DNA of 64,000 bases from Antedon mediterranea (taxonomy: Eukaryota; Echinodermata; Crinoidea; Comatulida; Antedonidae), in the NCBI RefSeq assembly GCF_964355755.1, contig NC_092672.1:22252501-22316500 (forward strand), written 5' to 3'. The translations under genes were made by a program, and so were the position numbers. The notes below the pieces were generated by a model. The model saw only the letters and a program-made list of their open reading frames with translations. It did not search any database and was not told the origin of the DNA. Below, piece by piece: positions 24,101 to 35,800 of this stretch; within the stretch, counting starts at the first letter, position 1, and each line of letters starts with the position of its first letter.

Positions 24101-26296
24101 TATTTCGTATCATAATATATTAAATACACTTCTACTAGTAAGCAACTACTACATAGGCATTGGATACAATATCAAATATCTATTTGCAAATCTTATAGGA
24201 TTTTTATATTTTTACATCTGTTATTGAAATAGAATTAATATCACTTTCATAGCATACACTGTTAGTACCTATAGTTGATGAGGAATATGATACCACTCAA
24301 TGTAAATGGCATAATTGTTTCAAAATATTACTTCTTGTTTGTACATATGACAATATAGTATTGTTTACACATTAGTACAGCAATTAGTACATTCTGGAAG
24401 ACTTGATTGAACCTTATTTTTGTATTATTATTTGTAGCCTTAATATTGCTTATTATGTTTTAAAACATTGTTTGTTTGAACTTTTGAGACAGATCCATGT
24501 AAAAATAATAACAAGAAAATTTAAAAATGTTTCTTTTTAAATCATAGACTATGTGGATGACCTTACTATTGAAAGTGTGTCTACAGAGATGGATCTTTCC
24601 TGTAGACGATTTGGTGTTCGTTTGGGGCTTACATGGTCTACAGTGAATACTATATTTGATAATGAAAAGCAGACAGATAAAGCTACAGCAAACATGCTGA
24701 AACGTTGGAGAAGCAGCATTGGTAGTGACCTTAATCAGCAACAAGTATTGTGCACCGCACTAAGGCAGCATGATTGTAATGATCTTGCTGATCTGCTGTT
24801 TCAGAAATACATTGACGATGAAATACCCAAGGTTATCAAACCTTCAGGTATATAGCATTATATTGTGATTCCTGCCATTAAATAGTATAAAAATAATGAA
24901 TTATAAGTACAATGGCACAAATAATTTATGAGGTGAAAATATATAAAATTTTCCTCTTTCACCTAAGAAAATATTTTTACTATTTTTACCTTTACTTTTA
25001 ATGAAAGGAAAGGCCTAAATCATTCAAATGGTTGATCCAACGTGGTCATTCAACTACAACCTAGCCTCTTGTAACTTGTGGTTGCTCACTCACCGTGTAA
25101 CAAAAACAAACATGCAAAAACTAAATTTCAGTGCTCTTGTGCACATATATCAACATTGCACTCTCAATGACGTCATTAAAAGAGCAATAGCACATTTTAA
25201 TAAAATATAACTCACAATTCTCCAAATGGATTAAGAATCTTCTTAGGTGTGTTATAAAGGTGTGTTGGTTTATTTAATTTATTCCGATATTGTTTGTATT
25301 AATATTTTTATTTAAATTTGTTAATTGATACAAAATTATGCTTATTTTCTATGGACAAATGATTCCGAAATAAAAGATTGAATGGAATTGTGAGTTGAAT
25401 TTTAATTGAAACAGAACTCATTATCTTAACGCCTTTATTATTTCACAGCTCGTTTTGATGATCAAGATCTACTGTTCATCTGTGACAATTTAGGTCAACA
25501 TTGGAGAAGATTAGCAGTGCGCCTTGGAATTAAATGGGATGTTATCAGTAATATCACAGGTAAAAACAGACATGATGAAGATGACATAATGGTAGTCCTG
25601 GTTAAGTGGAGAGGTAGACAAAGAGCAGCACATCAAATACCTACAATGATCAAGGCTTTAAAACAACAAGGACGTGTTGATTTAGCTGATAGCCTGTGTA
25701 CAAGACATGAATACATAGATGACGTCAGTTTAGAAGTTCCAATGTTTACAGACCAATCAGGACAAGGTGGGTAACGCTTATTATTCTTAATATGTTATTG
25801 TAACTATATACCTGATTATATTTTTTTTATTTACTTTTTATAAGATTGTTGAGAGATGGACAAACATGATTAAATATTACATTTTGTTTTTCAAATGTTT
25901 TAACATTTGAAAAACAAAATGTAGCCTATAGGATTTTTTTAATTCAAATATTAAAATTGTTGTTTTCATTATTAATAATTGTATATAACATACACGATCA
26001 AAATTGTTTTAATTAAATGTATTTTTACAGGATGCTTAACAGACTTGGATTTCCTGATAATTTCTCTGAAAATGACAGAATGGAAGAGTTTTTGCAGGGG
26101 TCTTGGTATTGCTGATGTTGAACTATCACAAAATGAGAGAAAATATTTAATGCTTACTGTAGAAGCAACAATGGAATCACTGGTACAATGGCGATGTAAG
26201 CAAGGAAGAGATGTGAACCAACGAGAGGAAGTAATAAAAGCCTTGAGAGCAGTTGAGAGTATGGATATTGTAGAATTACTAGAAACAGTCTATTGA
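15108..26296 (+). CDS. Roco-family protein: Roc GTPase-like, COR and three C-terminal death domains
   Basis: Fifteen exons join in consistent phase: 15108-15227, 15598-15705, 16110-16276, 17000-17089, 19360-19518, 19948-20196, 20741-20926, 22330-22485, 22571-22852, 23061-23150, 23332-23551, 24038-24055, 24548-24847, 25449-25766, 26031-26296 (TGA). All have AG acceptors and GT donors and together encode about 909 residues. Order: a Lys/Ser-rich linker, the Roc second half (WDFGGQ switch II, G4-like IGTHYE), a COR domain (LPTSEINDLLARCKI, YLHDIGEILFYPDD), a C-terminal extension, and three tandem death domains. Roco proteins are cytosolic signalling GTPases that dimerise through COR. Death-domain Roco proteins belong to apoptosis or innate-immune signalling. 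The Roc P-loop was not found in the window, so the 5' part is missing, unrecognised, or the Roc is degenerate. Several introns hold large minisatellites. Confidence 0.85.
16110..17089 (+). CDS. Roc switch-II exons of the Roco gene
   Basis: Exon 16110-16276 encodes a 56-residue segment ending VMHIWDFGGQPIYHVIQR, with the conserved DFGGQ. Exon 17000-17089 (30 codons, phase 0) continues with the beta-strand FMVSYAVVCVVFNM. The donor ACT/GTAAGT directly abuts the 57-bp minisatellite. The P-loop expected 60-100 residues earlier is absent from the two preceding exons, which are low-complexity (repeated SKQE-KSG units). Confidence 0.85.
17091..19262. repeat. 57-bp minisatellite, about 38 copies
   Basis: Head-to-tail 57-bp units (contain CAGATGCCTGATATATGATT) starting at the splice donor of the Roco exon ending at 17089 and filling most of the intron. 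One unit is altered near 18340-18380, which breaks the frame. 57 bp is 19 codons, so the minus strand stays open for 436 and 313 codons as an EVELTTIIYQASAINNTI repeat. These are by-products, not genes. Confidence 0.95.
20741..20926 (+). CDS. COR-domain exon of the Roco gene
   Basis: A 62-codon, phase-0 exon carrying the most recognisable COR motif: CKITDRKLFLEYLHDIGEIL, then FYPDDKILKEKIVIDLMGVV. This corresponds to the leucine-rich helical core following Roc in LRRK/MFHAS1/DAPK-type Roco proteins. The donor ATTCAG/GTTAGC is in good context. Confidence 0.85.
21111..22240. repeat. 94-bp minisatellite, 12 copies, each with a GTAAGT donor-like motif
   Basis: Units spaced 94 bp (AAGGGAAG at 21114 and 21208, and so on) in the intron between exons 20741-20926 and 22330-22485. 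Almost every unit contains TTTCACAAGTAAGTTTT, whose AGTAAGT matches the animal 5' splice-site consensus. Confidence 0.95.
24038..24055 (+). CDS. 18-bp micro-exon of the Roco gene
   Basis: TTTTTTCCAG acceptor, AGGAGTCCATTGAAACAA, then donor GTATGT. It adds six residues' worth of sequence (2+15+1 bases) and keeps phase between 23332-23551 and 24548-24847. Skipping it would also keep the frame because 18 is a multiple of three. Confidence 0.65.
24548..24847 (+). CDS. Death domain 1 exon of the Roco gene
   Basis: About 99 residues in one exon. Helix motifs RRFGVRLGLTWSTVNTI, KATANMLKRWRSSIGSDL and LCTALRQHDCNDLADLL match the death-domain pattern (W/L..LA..LG, ..LL..W, ..L..AL...D..)). Flanking introns are both phase 1, as for the next exon, so death-domain exons can duplicate as modules. 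Confidence 0.88.
25449..25766 (+). CDS. Death domain 2 exon of the Roco gene
   Basis: 318 bp, phase 1-1. Motifs: DNLGQHWRRLAVRLGIKWDV, VVLVKWRGRQ, IPTMIKALKQQGRVDLADSL. This is the most canonical of the three death domains. A 46-bp perfect-stem inverted repeat lies in the following intron at about 25876-25921. Confidence 0.88.
26031..26296 (+). CDS. Death domain 3 (terminal) exon of the Roco gene
   Basis: Opens in phase 1 and ends at TGA 26294-26296. Motifs: EWKSFCRGLGIADVELSQNE, TMESLVQWRCKQGRDVNQRE, VIKALRAVESMDIVELLE. It is a clear but more diverged death domain. AATAAA signals follow at 26345, 26383 and 26393. Confidence 0.85.
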
Positions 26297-26344
26297 GAAC
26301 AGTAGACCATATGAACTGTAGTTGTATGGTAACTCAGTTCAACA

Positions 26345-26398
26345 AATAAACAATTTGTATGAACAATAGGAGATACATAGTTAATAAAGGACAATAAA
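26345..26398 (+). terminator. Cluster of three poly(A) signals for the Roco gene
   Basis: AATAAA occurs at 26345-26350, 26383-26388 and 26393-26398, 50-100 bases after the stop codon, with no other gene nearby on this strand. Confidence 0.6.
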
Positions 26399-26399
26399 G

Positions 26400-29190
26400 A
26401 AGATCTATTGAAACAATGTTTTTAGATCTTGAACTATGTCTTAATAGACCAAAGGAATACAAGTACTCTAATATAGGTCACGTACCTGACAGATTTCAAG
26501 TACGTAAATGACAAAATATTTATATATGTGTGGGTATTTTTTAATCTGCTTAAATCTTAAATAAAAAATAATGCCTTTCAAAAAGGCAGTGCTCCAATTT
26601 TGGACGTGGAGTAGAACTAATAGACAGTGTAATACTACTGGTTGCTTGAACATGATCAGTCAACAGCCTAGACTCTTCTCAAGTGTGTGGTTACTCAATC
26701 TCTGTAACAAAAATAAATGCACAAAACCGAATTGCAGAATTCAATTGTATATACTGATGTCACATACAGTGCTGTACTGTAGTATATTTATTTAATGTCA
26801 TGTCACCCACAATGTGCATGTGATTTAAGTTGTGTACTCACAAAACCATACCACATACTGTATTATAACAAAACAATTATCAGCTGCTATCTATACTAGT
26901 GTGTGTGACTGATGAAACAGAATGGTTCCTTTCTCCCCATTCATCACCAAAATAAAAGATATTTTTACTAGCCATACAGATGCCTCCAATCAGTCAATCA
27001 CATTCAATATTAGAATGTAACTTGACTCATTTATGCTATATTGTGATGAAACTGCAATAAGTAATTGACTTTTTTTTGTCTTTTTTTTATATATATACAG
27101 TCAGTCATGTCAATGATAGAGATACATTGTCCAAGATGAGTCTTAGCAATTTGTGCGGCTATGTTGGCTATGGTTAGTGTTAGCGCTTGTGGTGTACCCA
27201 AAGTTTTACATGGGAAATATGTGTAAATAATAACACACTGTATATTAATTAGCAATATACTTGAATTTTAACATTCATAATTGCGCTACATAAATTTAAA
27301 ACCATTAAAATTTAAAGATTTAAATGTCTCATGGCATAGCTTTTTTCAATATTTTTTATTGAATTGACTAAAATTTATCTGGTAAAGATAATGTACAATT
27401 TTGTGGTTTATGCGTTAATCACAATTAAATACATCGAATATATACATTTACTAAAGCCAAATTAGTTACTGCATAATATATTTCATATTCTATTTTAATA
27501 AATGATATACAATATATATTCTTTAAATCTCAATGTGAGTCACAAGTAAATTCATATAATGTTAAGGTAAATTGGTTTCAATCTTGCAAACATAAATGAT
27601 TATTATTACATTATTTCTGAATTTAGTAAATGATTGGGCTATTGATTTGTATGCACTTAATTTAGGACAGACTAACTTTTTTCAACATCCTGCACCGAAG
27701 CCTTACAAATTTGTATTAATTCGACTTACAAATGTTGATTGATGGCCATATCATCTTTTTTTTATAGTTGACAGACTTGCTAAACAGAACAAAAGGTGCG
27801 GAGATGGGATAATTTACTGTATAACGGCAATTATTTGTTACCCCCGGTGTGTCATTTTTCAATAATGGTTGCCCAGATATGGCACTTTTTTTTCTAGGTA
27901 TCACTACAGTATATCTATAAACATTAAATATTTGTATTTGAGAACTTATGGCGAAATTACTTTTATTTTGTTTGTGGAAATAATTTTTTTTTTTTATAAT
28001 TTATATATAAATCTGACCTATTTACCAAAACAACATAGTTCATACTTTGATACACCACCTGATTATGCAAATTATGTACTGCATTCTCTTGATTGGCATA
28101 GATAAAGTCCTTGAAATACTATATTGCTATAATAACTGTTTTCCAAAGCTTGAGATGTACTTAACGCTTTTATTTATTAAAAGTCATCACAGACATTAAA
28201 TTGTATTTGATGTTTTTGTAAACAAGCCCTATAGGACTAATATTGTCTTGATTGGCATACAATAAAATTACACTATACTGCTGTCATAGTACTTGGCTAA
28301 TAAAATCTAGGAATATTTGCAAAGGAAAATGAACATTAGAAATGATTTTTAGTTGACATGGCATGACTATGTGTAATCTTCAAACATTTCACTCTCGATG
28401 AAATTACTAGAATCTGAGTAACTGACCTGAACTGCCAGGCACACAAAAAATGTCCCCATAAGCTCAGTTCCTTTCAGTTTTGTTCTATTCTTTTGGGACT
28501 GAAAGGAACTAAGTGCAACTTTAAATCATGTCACGACCAGTATAGCAATGAGTTTGTTGTTTCCATATAGGTGTGTTATAATCATAAAGATAGAATATCT
28601 TTTTTGGCTTTATTATATCTATTGGTTATATTTAACCATTATGTCAAGAAATAAAATTGTCAAAATGCGGCCATTTAATAATAACAACGTCTAGTACTAT
28701 AGTAACGTTTTCATGCAAATAGGAATGACGAATACAGAACGGCCAGAACAAACATACAATCTTGACTTACTGTATTTCCAATGGGGTTGGAAAGTTTTTT
28801 TAAACTAAGAGAAAAAAAGTAACACAAAGTTTAAATCCGCAAATTAAATCATATTCCTGAGAATAATTTTTATTTACTGAAATTAAATCGTTAGTTTTAC
28901 ATGATTTGTTTATAATAAAATTTAATATTTGGATAATTTCATATTTACTCATGCGTGAACACCAGCTGAAAGAGCTCCACAAAGACCCTGAATTCTTACA
29001 GTGTAATGGATCTTATGTTTTGTAATTGTATTATTGTTTGTACTGTATTTTGAATACGCATGTAAAAAATTGAATTGTGTCAATATTCATTTTTCTTTCA
29101 ACATATACAGTAGACAATTTGCGGCATTTGACACAACCTTGATACTGGTGGTAGTTCCTGGATTAACATACTTAATCCTGACATAAACTG
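26400..29190. other. Intergenic stretch between convergent genes
   Basis: No gene is seen. Two items stand out. 26665-26735 resembles 25040-25115 (shared TGTGGTT.CTCA and TGTAACAAAAA), probably a small dispersed repeat. A hairpin at about 28464-28516 has 16-bp arms (AGTTCCTTTCAGT with ACTGAAAGGAACT) and a ~20-base loop. A minus-strand AATAAA at 28869-28874 may be the myosin poly(A) signal. Confidence 0.5.
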
Positions 29191-29192
29191 CA

Positions 29193-29879
29193 TTATAGCC
29201 TAACTGGACCATGATACAGCAAACCAAGTAACACAATACCAAAAGCTATATCAACTGCAAGAGTTGTTGCAACTTGTACAAACTTGTTAATGATGGTGGT
29301 AGTTCCTTGATTTACAGGCTCCTCTTCAACACGTCTACCATTCTGGTGCTCACTAGCCATTGGTGTATGTGTAGCACATTGTTCATTTGAGCTCTTCTTT
29401 TGAGATATTTCATCCCCATCTTTCTTTTGTTCAATGTTAACTATTGTATTTCCTTCACTTCTACCACTATTACAGTTCAGGTTACCATTTTCTTGAAATT
29501 GTATTCTATTGTTATTTACATTTTCTGGTTCTTCAATTTCATTGACGCTCTTATCGGAAAACTTATCTCTTTTGTCTTGATCTTCAACTTCTTTGGTATC
29601 TTTACTGGTAAACTTATCTGTCTTGTCTTCAACTTCTTTGCTATCTTTACTGGTAAACTTATCTCTCTTGTCTTGATCTTCAATTCCTTTACTGGTAAAC
29701 TTATCTCTTTTGTCTTGATCTTCAACTTCTTTGGTACCATTGCTTGAACTAATCACTGACAGGTTACTGTCATGAGGTTCATTATCCAATGATACTGCTG
29801 ACAGTATACCTTCTGTTAATATGCTATTGTTTTGTTGCGATTGTTCATCATTGCATTCTTGCACATCAGAATCAGCAAA
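29193..29879 (-). CDS. MYO19: Last myosin exon: charged repeat tail ending in a tail-anchor-like helix
   Basis: 228 codons plus TAA, phase 0 from acceptor at 29880. A polar N-terminal part is followed by four imperfect ~15-18-residue repeats built on [14 protein letters not shown], then an Asn/Gln/Ser-rich stretch. The last ~25 residues include [20 protein letters not shown] and end LYHGPVRL. This hydrophobic segment so close to the stop fits a tail anchor. Vertebrate MYO19 attaches to the outer mitochondrial membrane through its tail, but by a different, longer domain. The acceptor and phase with 30233-30375 support this exon as part of the myosin; a separate gene cannot be fully excluded. 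Confidence 0.7.
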   Translation of the reverse strand, partial: FADSDVQECNDEQSQQNNSILTEGILSAVSLDNEPHDSNLSVISSSNGTKEVEDQDKRDKFTSKGIEDQDKRDKFTSKDSKEVEDKTDKFTSKDTKEVEDQDKRDKFSDKSVNEIEEPENVNNNRIQFQENGNLNCNSGRSEGNTIVNIEQKKDGDEISQKKSSNEQCATHTPMASEHQNGRRVEEEPVNQGTTTIINKFVQVATTLAVDIAFGIVLLGLLYHGPVRL

Positions 29880-32800
29880 CTGGTAAAAATAAATGTTAAA
29901 TTGTATTAAATTGTATCAAGAAAAAAATATTAGATTAAAAATCATAAACTGAATGTTTATGATTTGAATACGGAGAATATTTCATGAAAATTAACTGATT
30001 GACCATTTAATGAGGTGGAACCAAGCACAGGCAATCTCTCAGTAAATGAAATATACTCTATTCAACATTATTAGTTTTATAGCACAGTACATATGATGAT
30101 GTGTTAATTTAACATCATTAAAGTAAGTACATGTAAATGAGGATGTGTTAGTGATGAAGGAACATACTTCACATTGTAAAGTTTGTTGGTGCAGCGAAGA
30201 TTGAAAATTGCTAGTTTTAAGTAAAAGCCTACCTCGTCTGAATTCAATTCATTTAATTGTTCATCTAACTTGCGTTGGTGTAAACGAATTGAATATCCAA
30301 TCATAGCATACTGTATGACACGTCCTGCCTCATGTCGTCTCTTTACATCTCCCCTCACCTTCCAGCCTCTAAAACCTACAACATATCAATTACTAATTAG
30401 TGACTCGGCATCATAGCATACTGTATGACACGTGCTGCCTCATGTCGTCTCTTTACATCTCCCCTCACCTTCCAGCCTCTAAAACCTACAACATATCAAT
30501 TACTAATTAGTGACTCGGCATCATAGCATACTGTATGACACGTGCTGCCTCATGTTGTCTCTTTACATCTTCTCTCACCTTCCAGCCTCTAAAACCTGCA
30601 ACATATCAATTACTAATTAGTGACTCAGCATCATAGCATACTGTATGACACGTGCTGCCTCATGTCGTCTCTCTACATCTTCTCTCACCTTCCAGCCTCT
30701 AAAACCTACAACATATCAATTCTAATTAGTGACTCAGCATCATAGCATACTATATGACACGTGCTGCCTCATGTCGTCTCTTTACATCTTCTCTCACCTT
30801 CCAGCCTCTAAAACCTACAACATATCAATTATAATTAGTGACTCAGCATCATAGCATACTATATGACACGTGCTGCCTCATGTCGTCTCTTTACATCTTC
30901 TCTCACCTTCCAGCCTCTAAAACCTACAACATATCAATTCTAATTAGTGACAATTAGTGGCTTGGTTTGGTAACAGCATGATGCCTGCAAGATATTTGTC
31001 AAAACACTATTACAATCAATACCTGCTTGAATGATGACCACAGCTGCCTCTTGTTTACTTTTGGTTGCCAGGATCTTCCTCCACCACATCTGTATTACAC
31101 CAGCACTTAAATTGAATTCCTTCAATCTTGCAACTTCAAGTTTATCCAACTAAATGAAAAATAAGGGAATATAATAAATATACAATGATGCAGATTCTTA
31201 CTTACTTTTTAACACTAACAAGCTAAAAACTAAAAGCTAAAAGTATTATAATTTGGTGCTACAACTTTTTCATAATGTTATAAGATAGGAATTTTACTGA
31301 TTTTCAATGACTTACACACATTTAACTGGGTAACAATTTTTTAATAAAATGGTATTTTTTAAATTGTGTCAAATTGATTGTTCTTTTCTTTTTTTTATTT
31401 ATATACTTTTTTTAAAAAGAAAAATGCCTCAATTTTACATAATTATTTAGTTAATTTTGGTGAATTTCCTATCTTATTCTACAAAAATATTCCTGTAGCA
31501 CTACTTTTAAAAATAAAGGTTTATTTTACGACACTCATTCAGCTCTACTGCAAAGGTTTATATTATACAGATATTGCCTGCTTAGAGGTGAAATATAAAA
31601 ATTGACATCCCCGAGGGAATGATATTTTTCTCGAGGAACTAAATATTACATCTGTTATATTAAAATATGTAGCAAAGTGTAAGTAGACTTGGCTGGGTCG
31701 GCAAGCCTAAGTAATAAGACTGCCTAGTTCACCTTACCTTGGCGAAAAATGACCGTATAAAGTCAAATAATTGCTAATGATTTCTTTGCCATAAAATATT
31801 CACTTAAACTATTTAAAATTTAATTTATTCTACTGCAAATATAAAATAATTAAATTATTAATAAACTACTTTTAAGTACCTGTCCCTCTCTTAGGAATAT
31901 CTTTGTTTTTCCAAACAAAAAGCTTTTCATTTTATTTTCTTTGTCTGCTTCAGCTAAAACCAGATTCGTAATAACAGCGCATTTACTTTTTGTATCCAAA
32001 TCTTTTAAATCTTCTGAGTTTGACCTTATTAATAATTCATACCTCTTAAGAAAATCACTGTACAACATTCTATAAGAAAATTGTCATTATCATTCAGAAT
32101 CAAGTATAACAAACAACACACTGGCAAGTATGTTAGTAGGTGTTCAACATGTACAGTATGTACAGGGATATATATAGTATATATTATAAACATCACACTG
32201 GCAAGTATGTTAGTAGGTATTCAACATGTACAGTATGTACAGGGATATATATAGTATATATTATAAACAACACACTGGCAAGTATGTTAGTAGGTGTTCA
32301 ACATGTACAGTATGCACAGGGATATATATAGTATATATTATAAACAACACACTGGCAAGTATGTTAGTAGGTATTCAACATGTACAGTATGTACAGGGAT
32401 ATATATAGTATATATTATAAACATCACACTGGCAAGTATGTTAGTAGGTGTTCAACATGTACAGTATGCACAGGGATATATATAGTATATATTATAAACA
32501 ACACACTGGCAAGTATGTTAGTAGGTGTTTAACATGTACAGTATGCACAGGGATATATATATTATATATTATAAACAACACACTGGCAAGTATGTTAGTA
32601 GGTGTTCAACATGTACAGTATGTACAGGGATATATAGTATATATTATAAACAACACACTGGCAAGTATGTTAGTAGGTGTTCAACATGTACAGTATGCAC
32701 AGGGATATATATAGTATATATTATAAACAACACACTGGCAAGTATGTTAGTAGGTGTTTAACATGTACAGTATGTACAGGGATATATAGTATATATTATA

Positions 32801-35800
32801 AACATCACACTGGCAAGTATGTTAGTAGGTGTTCAACATGTACAGTATGTACAGGGATATATATAGTATATATTATAAACAACACACTGGCAAGTATGTT
32901 AGTAGGTGTTTAACATGTACAGTATGTACAGAGGTATATAGAGTATATATTATAAACAACACACTGGCAAGTATGTTAGTAGGTGTTTAACATGTACAGT
33001 ATGTACAGGGATATATATAGTATATATTATAAACATCACACTGGCAAGTATGTTAGTAGGTGTTTAACATGTACAGTATGTACAGAGGTATATATAGAGT
33101 ATATATTATAAACAACACACTGGCAAGTATGTTAGTAGGTGTTTAACATGTATAGTATGTACAGAGGTATATAGAGTATATATTATAAACAACACACTGG
33201 CAAGTATGTTAGTAGGTGTTCAACATGTACAGTATGTACAGAGGTATATATAGTATATATTATAAACATCACACTGGCAAGTATGTTAGTAGGTGTTTAA
33301 CATGTACAGTATGTACAGAGGTATATAGAGTATATACCGTATTATAAACATCACACTGGCAAGTATGTTAGTAGGTGTTCAACATGTACAGTATGTACAG
33401 GGATATATATATTATATATTATAAACAACACACTGGCAAGTATGTTAGTAGGTGTTCAACATGTACAGTATGCACAGGGATATATATAGTATATATTATA
33501 AACAACACACTGGCAAGTATGTTAGTAGGTGTTCAACATGTACAGTATGCACAGGGATATATATAGTATATATTATAAACAACACACTGGCAAGTATGTT
33601 AGTAGGTGTTCAACATGTACAGTATGCACAGGGATATATATAGTATATATTATAAACAACACACTGGCAAGTATGTTAGTAGGTGTTCAACATGTACAGT
33701 ATGTACAGAGGTATATATAGTATATAATATAAACATCACAGGCACAGAATAAATTCTATATCGCCCGGAGATATACTGAAATTTAATTAATTAATTTGAA
33801 ACGATAAAGATGAGGAAATCTGTGAGAATGAGAAAAAGTTGCCCCCACAGAGATTCAAACCCGGAACCTTCTGCTTAATATGCAGATATCCTAACCATTA
33901 GACCACTGGGGCTTTCATGGTATTGTTCAAACTAGATTGGATAGCAATAGCACTCTCGGTGTGGTACGGTGGAACAGCACTAGTCCCTCAGTTGTACGCA
34001 CGCGCACTAGAGATCAAATTGATACGCCCTCATCTTTTAGTATTAAGTCCTAGAGCAAGCTATTTGATTGGTAATAGTAAAAAATACAATAAAGATACAA
34101 ATTACGACGCACAACGATTTTGGTTTTTGCTTAATTATTCAATATCGAAAATTATTAGCCAGCGTATCAAACAAAAACATACTGTTGCCTAAGCCTAATG
34201 TACCGATCTGAATTGTATCAAGTGAATTTAACTAACCAGGGTATCAACCAGTCATAGATGGGTGCATTGTTAGTATAAAAAGAACACAAAACAATAGCTG
34301 TAAGCTGACCTGGTAGGGAAGCCTGGTACTGATCTGAATTGTATCAAGTGAACTTAACTAACAAGGGTATCAACCAGTCATAGATGGGTGCATTGTTAGT
34401 ATAAAAAGAACACAAAACAATCCCTGTAAGCTGACCTGGTAGGGAAGCCTTGTACTGATCTGAATTGTTTCAAGTGAACTTAACTAACAAGGGTATCAAC
34501 CAGTCATAGATGGGTACATTGTTAGTATAAAAAGAACACAAAACAATTATAGCTGTAAGCTGACCTGGTAGGGAAGCCTGTTGCACTGATCTGAATTGTA
34601 TCAAGTGAATTTAACTAACAAGGGTATCAACCAGTCATAGATGGGTGCATTGTTAGTATAAAAAGAACACAAAACAATCCCTGTAAGCTGACCTGGTAGG
34701 GAAGCCTGTTGCACTAATCTCAATTGTTTTAAAGTGAACTTAACTAACAAGGCTATCAACCAGTCATAGATGGGTACATTGTTAGTATAAAAAGAACACA
34801 AAACAATTATAGCTGTAAGCTGACCTGGTAGGGAAGCCTGTTGCACTAATCTGAATTGTTTCAAGAACACCGCAAGCACGTAGTTGATTTATAACATGAA
34901 GGTTATCAAAGCTGTCTGGTTGACACTCAAGACTTGGTTTGATACAGCGGATGTAGTGAGGTGTTGTTTCATGTAAAGTAGCCATAAGACTGTCCAATGA
35001 ATTCTAAGATATAAGATACAATTGTTAGATTGTTACCCCGAAGATTACATGTAAAAACTAAATGGTATCAACCAAAATAAGTATAAGTAAATACAAAATG
35101 GAGGAAATATGTCTGATAATCAAAAAATAAAATATCTTGCATATATTATTAGTTACATTTTCAACAGAAGTAAAAAAAAAAATTGGGAAGAAATAATTTG
35201 AGTGATCCTGCAGATGTTTATTTGATTTATTTCAGCGTCATAAAAAACAATTTACAGATAAATTACAATTAATATAATATACAGGAAACAAAATATGAAA
35301 CATCAACAATATACAAAAACAGAGATGCTGAGGATAACCCATAAAATCCTTGTTTCCCTGTTTCTCCTTTTTTCAAGAAAAAGCAAAAACAACAACAAAG
35401 CAAAAAAACCTATCTAAATTCTAAAGCAAGAGCTCCATTAGTCTTGAAGCTAAATTCATCAAGAGTCTAAGTTTTGAATGAGTTTCAACTTTCAGGATTC
35501 TGTACCTTAAATGTTGATACCACTGTAGTAGTCTTTTTGCCTTTTGTTTTACTTGGACTCTGAAAAAAATTCATAAAATTAACATATTTTAGGTTAAACA
35601 GAACTATTGACATAACTGACAAGATGCAAAGACATTATAAATATCACACATTTATTCGGCATTGTTCTTTGTTTAAAAGTTTCATGATGTAACATTGATG
35701 AAGACAGAACTTTAAAAGCAATGGTATAGTGTTAGTACAGTGTTAGTATGGTGTTACTACAGTGTTAGTATGGTGTTACTACAGTGTTAGTATGGTGTTA

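Noticed and set aside
32140-33720. Series of plus-strand frames of 60-88 codons
   Set aside because: Repeat translations of the 77-bp array.
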